From positions 744,001 to 808,000 of the forward strand of contig NZ_CP049270.1 in NCBI RefSeq assembly GCF_003048595.2: DNA of 64,000 nucleotides, in the 5' to 3' direction. Positions 54,772-62,317 of the stretch are shown piece by piece (within the stretch, counting starts at the first letter, position 1; each line of letters opens with the position of its first letter). The position numbers and the translations under genes are program-made. Below the pieces are notes generated by a model that was not told the origin of the DNA, made no database searches, and was given only the letters and a program-made list of their open reading frames with translations. Origin of the DNA: Campylobacter concisus (GTDB lineage: Bacteria; Campylobacterota; Campylobacteria; Campylobacterales; Campylobacteraceae).

Positions 54772-55843
54772 TTGCAAACCCTTGTGATGAATTTTCTAAG
54801 CTTTTTAAAACCCTTTCAAAATCTGCATGGCAAGAAACAAAATAATCAATGTAGTTGCCTGACTTCTTATCTTGTAAGAATATATGGCAGTTTGAGAAAG
54901 AAAGAAGTTCTAAGAAGCTATCTAAAGATAAATCAATGGCGTAATTTCTAAATTTACAACCATTCGGAAAGCAAGTTATCTTTAGATAGATTCTATTGTT
55001 ATTAAAAATAGTGGTGTTTATGTCTGAATTATCCAAGCTATTTGAAATTGTTTTAGGCTTTTTAGAATCAGAAGTATTTAAATCAACAAACCTGGTATCT
55101 TGAATAGATGACTGATCTGGCTCATGCTTAGGCTCTAAAAATTTATAAAGTAAATAAGAAAAAACTATAAAAGCTAATAAAAATAGGATTTTTTTAGTCG
55201 CATAGCTTTTATAAATTTCTTTTGAGCCACTACTATATAAATCTGATACTTTTTGATTAAATTTTAGATTTTCAGAGCGAATAAGATTATAATTAAAATT
55301 AGATGAAGTGCTATAAACTTTATATTTAAAAAGACTACTAAAGAGCCTTTTGCCACTAGGCTGGGCCATATACATTAATTCAGTATGAACTAAATATTCT
55401 CTATTTGTCTGACGTTTAGACTGAAATAAAAAAATAATATCAATGCCAAAATGTCCGTGATAACTTAAAAACCTACCAAGACTATCGTTAAATGTTTTTG
55501 TAAAGGTGTTGTAAGCTTCATCAAGAACTATCAAGCAATGATGATAATTTTCATAGATGCCATTTTTTAAAGCATACTCATCATAATTGTCTATATTATC
55601 TAAAAAGCCATTTTCATATTGAGAGTTAAGCGTATATTCTTGACTAACCGCAGTAAGAAAATCATTTTTATCATATTGCTTTACAAAGCCATCAAAATGA
55701 TCAAATTTTAAGCCGTTAATATTAGTATAAATAAATCTATACTTTGATTCATCTTTTAAATGTAATTCATATTCATCATTTATTATATGAACGGCTTTGT
55801 AAGTTTTACCAGAACGTGGCGGACCTATAATCAAACTTAACAT
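54719..55843 (-). CDS. zot: zonula occludens toxin-like assembly ATPase Zot (pI-like)
   Basis: A 374-aa inovirus morphogenesis ATPase. Walker A IIGPPRSGKTYKA (Gly7-Thr14 core), Walker B CLIVLDEAYN (about 103-112), a single membrane helix (about 218-236, KKILFLLAFIVFSYLLYKFLE region) and a periplasmic C-terminal domain with several Cys. It drives virion assembly. In C. concisus, Zot has been reported to damage intestinal barrier (known); whether this variant does is not shown. Overlaps the secretin gene. Confidence 0.92.
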   Translation of the reverse strand: MLSLIIGPPRSGKTYKAVHIINDEYELHLKDESKYRFIYTNINGLKFDHFDGFVKQYDKNDFLTAVSQEYTLNSQYENGFLDNIDNYDEYALKNGIYENYHHCLIVLDEAYNTFTKTFNDSLGRFLSYHGHFGIDIIFLFQSKRQTNREYLVHTELMYMAQPSGKRLFSSLFKYKVYSTSSNFNYNLIRSENLKFNQKVSDLYSSGSKEIYKSYATKKILFLLAFIVFSYLLYKFLEPKHEPDQSSIQDTRFVDLNTSDSKKPKTISNSLDNSDINTTIFNNNRIYLKITCFPNGCKFRNYAIDLSLDSFLELLSFSNCHIFLQDKKSGNYIDYFVSCHADFERVLKSLENSSQGFANEKSPKTDSSPMLPTLK

Positions 55844-55844
55844 T

Positions 55845-56291
55845 TTATCTACTCATCAATGTTAATAGATCAGTTATGATCTTAGTAATGTTGGCTCTAA
55901 CATACAAGATAACCCTATAAAGCTGCAAAGCAAAGAAAAGACTAAGAATAGAAATAAATAAAGTCATAGCAGTTGAAAAAGCAGAAGCTAAACCACTTTG
56001 ATGTAAAAACTCCATAGCAGAGTTTAAAACAGTCTGAGTAGGTAAACCGCTAAAAGAACCGCTAACACTAGAGCCATAATCAAACATCTTAGGGATATAT
56101 TCTCTTAGCAAATTCCAAATTTTCATAATAAATAAAATGGCATAGCCAGCAAATGCAATAAGAAAAGCTACAAAAGAAGCATAAATAGGCACAACAAAAG
56201 CTAAAATGGTATTTCTTATACCAATTTTCTTGACTAGAAATTCAATAAAATTAACTATAAAACCGCCAACGGCACCGATTAACCATTTCAT
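55845..56291 (-). CDS. multi-pass pVI-like minor coat protein
   Basis: A 148-aa hydrophobic protein with about three membrane helices (about 5-30, 33-60, 95-125), as in DUF2523/pVI proteins that sit between the adsorption protein and zot in inoviruses. It would end the virion tip with the pIII-like protein. The ATG overlaps the pIII gene by 4 bp. Confidence 0.72.
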   Translation of the reverse strand: MKWLIGAVGGFIVNFIEFLVKKIGIRNTILAFVVPIYASFVAFLIAFAGYAILFIMKIWNLLREYIPKMFDYGSSVSGSFSGLPTQTVLNSAMEFLHQSGLASAFSTAMTLFISILSLFFALQLYRVILYVRANITKIITDLLTLMSR

Positions 56292-58480
56292 GAATCACCA
56301 CCCACCCTAAAGAGATATTTCAAAGAAAACATAATAATCTCAAAGCTAAACCAAATCGTAAAAAATAGAGTAAGAATAGACCTATAAGGAGTAACAATAC
56401 GACAAGGATCAATCACAAATAAATTATTTTTCTGACTACCAGGAGTTGGACCGCTAATAGTAAAAGGACAAGTACCTTTAGGAATTTCTGGAGTATCTAT
56501 GCCATTCTTAAAGACTTCTAGCGACTCATTGAAATTATTCATTAAATTGTCAATATCGCTTTTAAAATTATTCAAAAAATTAAAAGCGTCATTAACAGAC
56601 ACATCAAATTTAGCAAGCTCGCTTTGTAAAGCTGAAAAAGAAGTAGCAGTATTAATATTAGGATCATAATTCCATTGCTCTTGCTGTTGATTCTTTATAG
56701 AGGTTAAAGTATCGTTTATAGTATCAAGCTTAGCACCATTTCTATTTATAGCTTGCTCTAAAGAGCTCAAATCAATAGACTGGGAGGGCTGGGAAGGTGT
56801 GGTAGTAGATGAACCACTACCGCCATTACCTGAACCAGACGAGTTTCCACCTGAACTTGACGTACCGTCTTTAGGGATAGAATTAGTAACTTTATTATCA
56901 GAAGTAATAGTATTGACATAACCAGTTGAAAATTTACTACTGCCTTTTGGAGTTTTATAAGTATAAGAATAAGTTACATCTTGAACCCTTGAACCAGTTT
57001 GTGTGGTAGTTTCTACAACATCAACATCTATAATACTTTGATCAGGTGTAACAATATTACCTTTGTAGGTTGCTTTATTGCCAGTATTGCTAGTTTGCTT
57101 AATTGTCATCGGCAAATTAGGAGTAGGTTTATCGGAAGTTTTAAACATAGTATTTAGATCATAATCGAGATTTATATTTTTAACTTCGTTTGGAACAGTT
57201 ATTTCTTTTGTAGGGATAGGCTTAGACATATCCTTTAGCTTTGCAGTAACAACAGTATTGTTTTCAATTTTAGAAACAGAGGCATCTTTTGGCAAATCAA
57301 ATTTTCTTAAATTTGGAGAAACATCGGCTAGTTTTTGTGGAGTTTTTATAATATTTGATGAAGTTGAAATAGTAGAATCAATCTTGCCAGTTTCTCTAAA
57401 GGTATTATTTAAAGCAATAGCGGAATCATCAACTGGCTTAAAATCAAAAACTGGCTCAGGGCCAGCCTTAGTAGCTTTAATATCAACTAATTGAGGTCTA
57501 TACTCTAATAAATTTATCTTAGGCGCTTTTGAGCCACTAGCAAACAAACCTTTAAAAAAATTAGATAAAGAAGTAAGACCATTTTTTATAGAATTAATAG
57601 GCAACGGAATCATAAAACCGCCCATAAGAAAAAGATCACTTTCGAGCTGTTGCTCGGCTTCAAGTTTATAAAGGGTAGAAGTTGTATAACAACCTTCAGG
57701 GAAGCTCATACAAGCAGTTAATTCAAGACCATAAAGATCAGCACAATCATGATAAACCATGCCAAATGATTTACACTTATCCCTATCAATGTTAGGATCA
57801 GGAAGACACTCTTCAACAATTTTATCTCTTAAAAGAAGCTCCACCTTTCTTTCATTGTAGATCATAGGAGAAGGACACCAATCAGGACGTTTAAGTTTAG
57901 GCTCACATTTACCAGTTTCTTTATTGAAAATTTGATCAGCTGGACAAGTATCAACGCAAGTATTTTTTTCAACGTCCCATTTTTGACCAACTGGACAAGA
58001 ATCAACGCACTGCATAGTTTCGGTGTTAAATTCTTGATTTAGCTTACATCTTGCAACGCTCTTGGTATTAAATTCAAGATAAGTATAATAAGTAAAAATA
58101 GGGTCTTTTGGATTATCAGAAGCAACATAATATTCATAATCGCCAGCACCACCACGTTGACCAAAACGGCCAGTTTTAGCAGGACCGCCTATATAATAAA
58201 GAGAATAACCAGAATCTCGATAAAATCCTGGAGATTTTGAGCCAGCAAAATAATAGGCATCTCGTCTAATAGTAACAGAAATAATTTCATATAAATCCCA
58301 AACTGGCATTCTAAAGCCAATGAGATTATCCCCTTTTAAAAATTTAGCATCAGCTGGAACAAATGTGCTAGGTAAGTTATAGTCACGCATAACATCATAA
58401 AGGCCGTTATCGCCGTTTTTAGAAAAAGCAAGAGAGTATAAAAGAGATAAGAAAATGAAAGATCTAACTAGAAATTTCAT
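56288..58480 (-). CDS. pIII-like adsorption/attachment protein
   Basis: A 730-aa minor coat protein. Order: signal peptide (about 1-20), an N-terminal domain, a Cys-rich region (about 155-265) with repeated CPVGQKWDVEKNTCVD-type EGF-like units, long Thr/Asn-rich spacer, a Gly/Ser linker (near 555-580), a coiled-coil segment, and a C-terminal membrane anchor (about 700-722). This is the layout of inovirus pIII, which binds pili/receptors and TolA. It is much larger than Ff pIII (about 406 aa) and likely decides host range. Confidence 0.78.
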   Translation of the reverse strand: MKFLVRSFIFLSLLYSLAFSKNGDNGLYDVMRDYNLPSTFVPADAKFLKGDNLIGFRMPVWDLYEIISVTIRRDAYYFAGSKSPGFYRDSGYSLYYIGGPAKTGRFGQRGGAGDYEYYVASDNPKDPIFTYYTYLEFNTKSVARCKLNQEFNTETMQCVDSCPVGQKWDVEKNTCVDTCPADQIFNKETGKCEPKLKRPDWCPSPMIYNERKVELLLRDKIVEECLPDPNIDRDKCKSFGMVYHDCADLYGLELTACMSFPEGCYTTSTLYKLEAEQQLESDLFLMGGFMIPLPINSIKNGLTSLSNFFKGLFASGSKAPKINLLEYRPQLVDIKATKAGPEPVFDFKPVDDSAIALNNTFRETGKIDSTISTSSNIIKTPQKLADVSPNLRKFDLPKDASVSKIENNTVVTAKLKDMSKPIPTKEITVPNEVKNINLDYDLNTMFKTSDKPTPNLPMTIKQTSNTGNKATYKGNIVTPDQSIIDVDVVETTTQTGSRVQDVTYSYTYKTPKGSSKFSTGYVNTITSDNKVTNSIPKDGTSSSGGNSSGSGNGGSGSSTTTPSQPSQSIDLSSLEQAINRNGAKLDTINDTLTSIKNQQQEQWNYDPNINTATSFSALQSELAKFDVSVNDAFNFLNNFKSDIDNLMNNFNESLEVFKNGIDTPEIPKGTCPFTISGPTPGSQKNNLFVIDPCRIVTPYRSILTLFFTIWFSFEIIMFSLKYLFRVGGDS

Positions 58481-58552
58481 ATAAAATCCTTAAATAAATT
58501 TTTATTCATAAATATTTATCTCCTATAAATTACTGACGCCCTTCGGTTGTCG

Positions 58553-58578
58553 CTTCATTTTTTCAGGAAAAAATGAAG
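58553..58578. repeat. 12-bp perfect hairpin in the coat gene cluster
   Basis: CTTCATTTTTTC, AG, GAAAAAATGAAG between the small coat gene and the pIII-like gene. It may be a terminator separating abundant coat transcripts from the rest, as after gene VIII in Ff, or an ssDNA packaging hairpin. The gap 58481-58616 has no other recognised feature. Confidence 0.5.
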
Positions 58579-58616
58579 TTTAAAATTTAATATCCAGCGT
58601 CTTTAAAAATTAAAAC

Positions 58617-58724
58617 CTACTTGACAAAAGAAAGAGCTATAACGTAAATAAAAATAGGAACGAAAAAGAGAGAAAAAACGTTTAAAAAATAGTTAAATAC
58701 ATCGTTGTTAAATACTTCAATCAT
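58617..58724 (-). CDS. 35-aa hydrophobic phage protein (pVII/pIX-like candidate)
   Basis: A tiny gene whose ATG overlaps the stop of the 101-aa gene (ATGA). The product MIEVFNNDVFNYFLNV continues as one hydrophobic helix ending in VK. Size and position between major coat and pIII match the roughly 33-residue pVII and pIX tip proteins of filamentous phages. No separate RBS; translation is probably coupled. Confidence 0.6.
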   Translation of the reverse strand: MIEVFNNDVFNYFLNVFSLFFVPIFIYVIALSFVK

Positions 58725-59026
58725 CGTGTAGCTCCGACTATGATTAAGCCAATAAGGAAAGAAAATGCTATAAGTATCGCAGAAAGACCCATTAAAAAAT
58801 TAAATTGATGTTCATATATACCTAAATTTGGAATTAAATCATTTTTTTGTATGTAGCAAATATTAGTTTCAGTGTTAAATATATAGTTTGTTTGAAAATT
58901 AGAAAGAGAATAATAAGAAGTAAAAACACTATCATCAAAATTTACAAAAAATACTTTTTTATCTTTTATGTAGAAATCTTTAACGCAGATATTTAAATTA
59001 GGGATATATATAGCATTTTCTTTCAT
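58721..59026 (-). CDS. 101-aa phage membrane protein
   Basis: An N-terminal soluble part (about 1-72, with Cys14 and Cys57) precedes one membrane helix (about 76-98, FLMGLSAILIAFSFLIGLIIVG), ending in GATR. Unrecognised family; it lies between the major coat gene and the 35-aa gene, so a minor structural or assembly protein is likely. A single C-terminal anchor with an exposed N-terminal domain is seen in small virion-tip proteins. Confidence 0.6.
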   Translation of the reverse strand: MKENAIYIPNLNICVKDFYIKDKKVFFVNFDDSVFTSYYSLSNFQTNYIFNTETNICYIQKNDLIPNLGIYEHQFNFLMGLSAILIAFSFLIGLIIVGATR

Positions 59027-59063
59027 TATTATGCACCTTTAAAGGGGCAAGAAGCCCCTAAAA

Positions 59064-59285
59064 CTACTTGATGAAAGACTTAACTCTGCCAGCAATCATA
59101 AAGATGAAAGCAACAGCGATAACACCAGCAAATACGTAGTCAAATAAAGCATAGTCAGCTTTTAACGGCGTAGTTGGAATAACTGGAGCATCTCCAGCGA
59201 AAAGAGCAGGAGCTGAAAGCAATGCAGAGCTAACAGCAGCAACTTTAACCTTAGTAGATTCTAGAAAATTTTTAGTTTTTTCCAT
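59064..59285 (-). CDS. major coat protein (pVIII-like)
   Basis: A 73-aa precursor: signal peptide ending ALFA/G (about residue 30), a short acidic N-terminus (GDAPVIPTTPLKADYALFD), one membrane helix (YVFAGVIAVAFIFMIAG) and a basic end RVKSFIK that would face DNA. This is the exact layout of filamentous phage pVIII. RBS AAGGAG. It is the best-supported structural protein apart from Zot. Confidence 0.85.
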   Translation of the reverse strand: MEKTKNFLESTKVKVAAVSSALLSAPALFAGDAPVIPTTPLKADYALFDYVFAGVIAVAFIFMIAGRVKSFIK

Positions 59286-59320
59286 ATCTAACTCCTTTTT
59301 ATAAAATTATGAGTTTTAAA

Positions 59321-59402
59321 CTCTAGAAAATCTATAAAAATAAACTTTCTAGAGATTAATGCGGGAGAGTGGTTTGCTACTCACATTAAGGCATAGCCCC
59401 CG
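59321..59402 (-). repeat. two hairpins between pV-like and coat genes
   Basis: A 9-bp stem CTCTAGAAA/TTTCTAGAG (59321-59329, 59346-59354) and a GC stem GCGGG/CCCGC (59361-59365, 59398-59402) with an inner GAGT/ACTC. They may process or stabilise the abundant coat mRNA, or act as a partial terminator. Confidence 0.45.
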
Positions 59403-59409
59403 CTTTTTA

Positions 59410-59736
59410 TTATTTAGATGGCTTTGTTTCCTTTAAAAAAGGGTTTTCATTGAAAACTTGGAAACTCAAACTCTCATCAGGGAACATATAAGCGCCATTA
59501 CGAGTATTTAAGAAACGATATGGAACGGCAATATATTTGCCTTTGACAGAATCAAATTTTGGCTTAAGAGAAAAGTCATAATTGATAGTTTCGGTTGATT
59601 TGACAAGATAACCATGCTGGTCACGACTTTCAAAGGTAATAGTTACATCAATAGATGATGAAACTTCGCCGGTCTTTTTGTCGATACGAGAAATCGGACG
59701 AACTTCGTCACAAAAGCCTAAAAGGTAAGTGTACAT
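59410..59736 (-). CDS. pV-like ssDNA-binding protein candidate
   Basis: A 108-aa beta-rich protein at the head of the phage operon, the usual place for the ssDNA-binding protein that coats replicated strands. Alternating strands with aromatic residues (INYDFSLKPKF, YRFLNTRNGAYMF) fit an OB-fold. The assignment is by position, size and composition. RBS AAGGAG. Confidence 0.6.
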   Translation of the reverse strand: MYTYLLGFCDEVRPISRIDKKTGEVSSSIDVTITFESRDQHGYLVKSTETINYDFSLKPKFDSVKGKYIAVPYRFLNTRNGAYMFPDESLSFQVFNENPFLKETKPSK

Positions 59737-60000
59737 GTGTAGCTCCTTAAGAAATATTTGTTTGTAGCTTAGTATTTTAGGGGCAGAGCTACACCACCCC
59801 CAACAGTTTTACAACGTATTAAGGTTGTAACAACTAAGCCCCAAAACATCTTCACTCTGTTGCGGGCAGTCAGTTAAGTTATAAATTTATAAGATATTGC
59901 TAAAATCCTTTTGCCTAATTAGAATTAATGCAATTTCTTAAAAGGAATTATTGCATAATAATTATAAAACAAATCTTAAATATTGGAATAATTTCGAGAA
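59737..60000. other. phage control/intergenic region
   Basis: 264 bp between the structural operon (minus) and the regulator (plus). It holds a 7-bp hairpin TTACAAC/GTTGTAA (59809-59815, 59824-59830), GGGGC and GCCCC that could pair around it (59780s and 59838-59842 region), and AT-rich promoter-like stretches on both sides. A replication origin, packaging signal and the regulator operators are likely here. No conserved nick site was recognised. Confidence 0.45.
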
Positions 60001-60234
60001 ATGAATAAAAAAAACGTAGCCGAATTTATCGGCAAAGATGTAAAAACTATCTACAACTGGGAAAAAACTAACCCCAACCTATACAAAATACTAGAATTTT
60101 ATTTCCAGGAAGAAAAAGAAATAAATCCAAGGCATAAAGAGCTAGTAGAACTATTTGATAAGTTAAGTGAAATGGAACAACAATTTTATTTATCAGATAT
60201 AAGAGCAAGAATATTAAAAAAAGAGATAGGATAA
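60001..60234 (+). CDS. small HTH regulator, candidate phage repressor
   Basis: A 77-aa protein with an N-terminal helix-turn-helix (KKNVAEFIGKDVKTIYNWEKT, with VKTIYNW as recognition helix) of XRE/CI type and a charged C-terminal helix. It is divergent from the structural operon, the place of a CI-like lysogeny repressor. The gene downstream starts 4 nt after its stop. Confidence 0.7.
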   Translation: MNKKNVAEFIGKDVKTIYNWEKTNPNLYKILEFYFQEEKEINPRHKELVELFDKLSEMEQQFYLSDIRARILKKEIG

Positions 60235-60238
60235 TAAA

Positions 60239-60691
60239 GTGAGAATACTAAAAACTTTATTATTGCTTTGCATTTTTTTAATAGCAGACCCCATAGAAAT
60301 ACACATAGAAAAAAAGAACAACCAAGAAAAATATATAAAAGATTTAAATTTAGTAGGAGAGTGGAGCATTGAAACGGAAAAATACTTTACAGATTTTATA
60401 ATGACTGCAGGGAATAAATGGAACGTAAGTTTTGAAAAAAATCAAGAAATTTTACTTGATAATCGACCAAGACAAATGTTTTGGGATTATGATAACGAAA
60501 AAGGCAAAATTAATATTTATAATAAAAAGTTGATTACTTTTTATAATGGAGATGAGATAATTTTAAAAGAATATATAGGGAATAAATGTTTTAAAGCTGA
60601 TCTAAACAAAGATGTAAGAGTAAAGATATGTAAAATAAAGGGGAAAATAGTAAATAACACAAAAGAATTAATAAAAATAGAAATGAAGTAA
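60239..60691 (+). CDS. exported phage cargo protein
   Basis: A 150-aa protein with GTG start, a signal-like N-terminus (MRILKTLLLLCIFLIADP) and a Lys/Asn/Ile-rich mature domain with two Cys. No family recognised. It follows the regulator by 4 nt, so it is probably expressed in the lysogen. This is the usual place for lysogenic-conversion or superinfection-exclusion genes; its role is unknown. Confidence 0.6.
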   Translation: MRILKTLLLLCIFLIADPIEIHIEKKNNQEKYIKDLNLVGEWSIETEKYFTDFIMTAGNKWNVSFEKNQEILLDNRPRQMFWDYDNEKGKINIYNKKLITFYNGDEIILKEYIGNKCFKADLNKDVRVKICKIKGKIVNNTKELIKIEMK

Positions 60692-60711
60692 AGTATATAG
60701 TATTCAAATAC

Positions 60712-60900
60712 CTAACTATTTGCCACAACCCAATTTTTTAAGGCAAATTTTTCAATAACTTTTGATTTTACTATATAGAATAAGGCTCTTTTAAATTCTT
60801 CGATATCGCCATCAGACAAAACCTGATTTAAATACTCTTTTCTTAATTCATCGGTTGCTAAATAGTCTTCTAGATTAAATTTTGTAAATTCTTCTTTCAA
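60712..60900 (-). CDS. 62-aa protein resembling the start of HI1420-type antitoxins
   Basis: Starts at TTG 60900 with AAGG eight bases upstream. The order MKEEFTKFNLEDYLATDELRKEYL then SDGDIEEFKRALFYIVKSK resembles the N-terminal half of HI1420/HigA-like antidotes (DAAEYL...YL...GD...AL..IA), but the C-terminal HTH is absent: the protein ends soon after. It may be a truncated antitoxin or an unrelated small protein. Third gene of the micro-cassette. Confidence 0.5.
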   Translation of the reverse strand: MKEEFTKFNLEDYLATDELRKEYLNQVLSDGDIEEFKRALFYIVKSKVIEKFALKNWVVANS

Positions 60901-60902
60901 GA

Positions 60903-60983
60903 TCAAACCTTAGATATTTTTACACCAGCCCAAGTTACTAAAACAGCAAAAACAACTATTAAGAATAAACCAAATATTGACAT
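60903..60983 (-). CDS. 26-aa single-helix membrane peptide
   Basis: ATG 60983 overlaps the stop of the 2-TM gene (TAATG), with AAGGAT seven bases upstream. The product MSIFGLFLIVVFAVLV continues TWAGVKISKV: a membrane helix with a basic tail, similar in shape to type I toxin peptides. Its stop overlaps the next gene's start region. Predicted from RBS and overlap pattern. Confidence 0.5.
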   Translation of the reverse strand: MSIFGLFLIVVFAVLVTWAGVKISKV

Positions 60984-61222
60984 TATAATAATCCTTTCAT
61001 TTCTTTTAATACGTCTAAACACGCTTTCAAAAGATAACAAAATAAAATACTTACTAAAAAGATTGCAATGGTAGAGCAAAAATTTAAAATAAACCCATTT
61101 TTATCAAAATTAAGAAAGATAAAACCTATTAAACCAGCATCTAAAAGTAAAAGCGTGGTAAGAAAAGGCTTTAAGAAATCGAGTTTAATTTTTAAAAACT
61201 CCCATAAATTCTTATTTTCCAT
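60983..61222 (-). CDS. 79-aa two-helix membrane protein
   Basis: Starts at ATG 61222 with AAAGGA five bases upstream; a further in-frame start at 61237 is upstream of the probable transcription start, since TATAAT lies at 61245-61240. Two membrane helices (about 20-38 and 47-68) with a short loop and basic/acidic ends. First gene of the right-end cassette, transcribed inward from just inside attR. No family recognised. Confidence 0.6.
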   Translation of the reverse strand: MENKNLWEFLKIKLDFLKPFLTTLLLLDAGLIGFIFLNFDKNGFILNFCSTIAIFLVSILFCYLLKACLDVLKEMKGLL

Positions 61223-61239
61223 AACTATCCTTTGCAAAC

Positions 61240-61245
61240 ATTATA
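61240..61245 (-). promoter_or_regulatory. -10 box of the right-end phage cassette
   Basis: TATAAT on the minus strand, 18-23 nt before the 2-TM gene and 21 bp inside attR. Because it lies so near the repeat, its -35 region differs between integrated and circular phage forms (attR versus attP neighbours). Confidence 0.55.
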
Positions 61246-61265
61246 ACATAAAATAAGAGCATAAC

Positions 61266-61316
61266 GCTCATAACCCGAAGGTCGGCGGTTCAAATCCGTC
61301 CTCCGCAACCAAATGC
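61266..61316 (+). repeat. attR, 51-bp direct repeat
   Basis: Identical to 51032-51082: the 3' half of tRNA-fMet from the anticodon loop plus 5 nt. Without the 5' half it cannot form a tRNA. Confidence 0.93.
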
Positions 61317-61379
61317 TCATTACTTTTACCATCTTTTTACTAAGCACCAACCACCCCCCCCACACCATCACGTATATCA

Positions 61380-61795
61380 TCAACATTGAGATTGGACATA
61401 ATGCAAGCTACTTTTAATATCTGTATGACCCATAAAAGCCATCAGTTTATGAGCATTAAATCCCTTCAAGCTCACTAACCTAGAAGCCACTGTATGGCGT
61501 AATATATATAGTCCGTGAGTGTTGTTTTCTCCCTTATATCCTAGATGGTTTCTTACAGCCCACCACATACGATTTGCTGTATCGTGGTTTAGATGAGTTA
61601 TATAGGGCACTTGTTTAAGGGTAGGTCTTTGCAGTTAGCATAAGCACCTTGAGATACCCAGTAGTAAGCCATACGAAGCACTTGGTCGTCTTTTGTTTCA
61701 GTAAAGAGTTTACGAACCTCTATTTTACTTACGTTCTTAGCTATCTCTAAGCATTGTTTTATGGCTTTGAAGATTAGAATAGTTTTGTTTTAATA
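61380..61795 (-). pseudogene. frameshifted integrase remnant
   Basis: The C-terminal 76 residues of a second tyrosine integrase (ILRHTVASRLVSLKGF, FMGHTDIKSSLHYV) read in one frame at 61380-61610. The upstream part (KNVSKIEVRKLFTETKDDQV, MAYYWVSQGAYANCKDLPL) continues in a shifted frame, with the break near 61615-61625 and an in-frame stop near 61800. The N-terminal half is gone. The sequence is different from the intact integrase. The remainder of 61317-61923 holds a C8 tract (61354-61361) and no gene I can support. Confidence 0.8.
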
Positions 61796-61902
61796 TGCAA
61801 AAAGAAAGATTAGTAAATAGGTTTCATAACTTTTAAATATAAAAAGATAAATTCCTACCTAGTATTGTTTTATGGATTATTAGTATAAATTTAAAATGTA
61901 GG

Positions 61903-61918
61903 AGGGGCGAATGCCCCT
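61903..61918 (-). terminator. cytochrome c terminator hairpin
   Basis: A 6-bp GC-rich stem AGGGGC/GCCCCT with a 4-nt loop, 6 nt past the cytochrome stop on the minus strand; the T-tract behind it is weak. Confidence 0.55.
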
Positions 61919-61923
61919 AATTA

Positions 61924-62226
61924 TTATTTTAAAGTTTGGATGTATTCAGCTACTGCTTTTGCATCTTCGTCGCTCATTGGAGTAGCGATTGGTTTCATCA
62001 TAGCGCCAAGACCAAATTTATTTGCTCCTGTTTTATAACCCTTTAGTGCCTCTTCGATAGCTGCTGCATCAAGAGATGTTAAAGCTGGAACTTTATTATT
62101 GAACATTTTTTCAGCTTTTGCACCATGACAGGCGATGCATTTTTTGTAGATAGCAGCACCATCTGCAGCAAAGGCAGCAGTTGAAAGTAGAGCCGCAACG
62201 CTAGAAACAATTAGTAATTTTTTCAT
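61924..62226 (-). CDS. periplasmic monohaem cytochrome c (c553-like)
   Basis: A 100-aa class I cytochrome. Signal peptide ends AAFA/A, the haem motif is CIACH (Cys30, Cys33, His34), and the Met ligand is in GAMMKPIATPM. It probably carries electrons from the bc1 complex to cbb3 oxidase or a peroxidase. In C. jejuni a like cytochrome also lies divergent from the heptose genes (recalled). Confidence 0.9.
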   Translation of the reverse strand: MKKLLIVSSVAALLSTAAFAADGAAIYKKCIACHGAKAEKMFNNKVPALTSLDAAAIEEALKGYKTGANKFGLGAMMKPIATPMSDEDAKAVAEYIQTLK

Positions 62227-62305
62227 TTTTCATCCTTTGTAAAAAAGTTTATGCATTATAGTACAAAAAGGTAAATTCGCAAGAAGCTAGTTAAAATATT
62301 TTGGC

Positions 62306-62311
62306 TATAAT
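62306..62311 (+). promoter_or_regulatory. -10 box of gmhB, no room for a leader
   Basis: TATAAT ends only six bases before the gmhB ATG, so the transcript should start at or about the A of the start codon. No RBS is present. Confidence 0.6.
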
Positions 62312-62317
62312 CACCAA

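Noticed and set aside
61068-61256. A 62-aa basic ORF on the plus strand in the phage right end
   Set aside because: It is antisense to the 2-TM gene, which has promoter, RBS and overlap with the next gene.
61354-61361. C8 tract as a phase-variation switch
   Set aside because: It lies outside any intact gene, next to a decayed integrase; no promoter or ORF is switched by its length.
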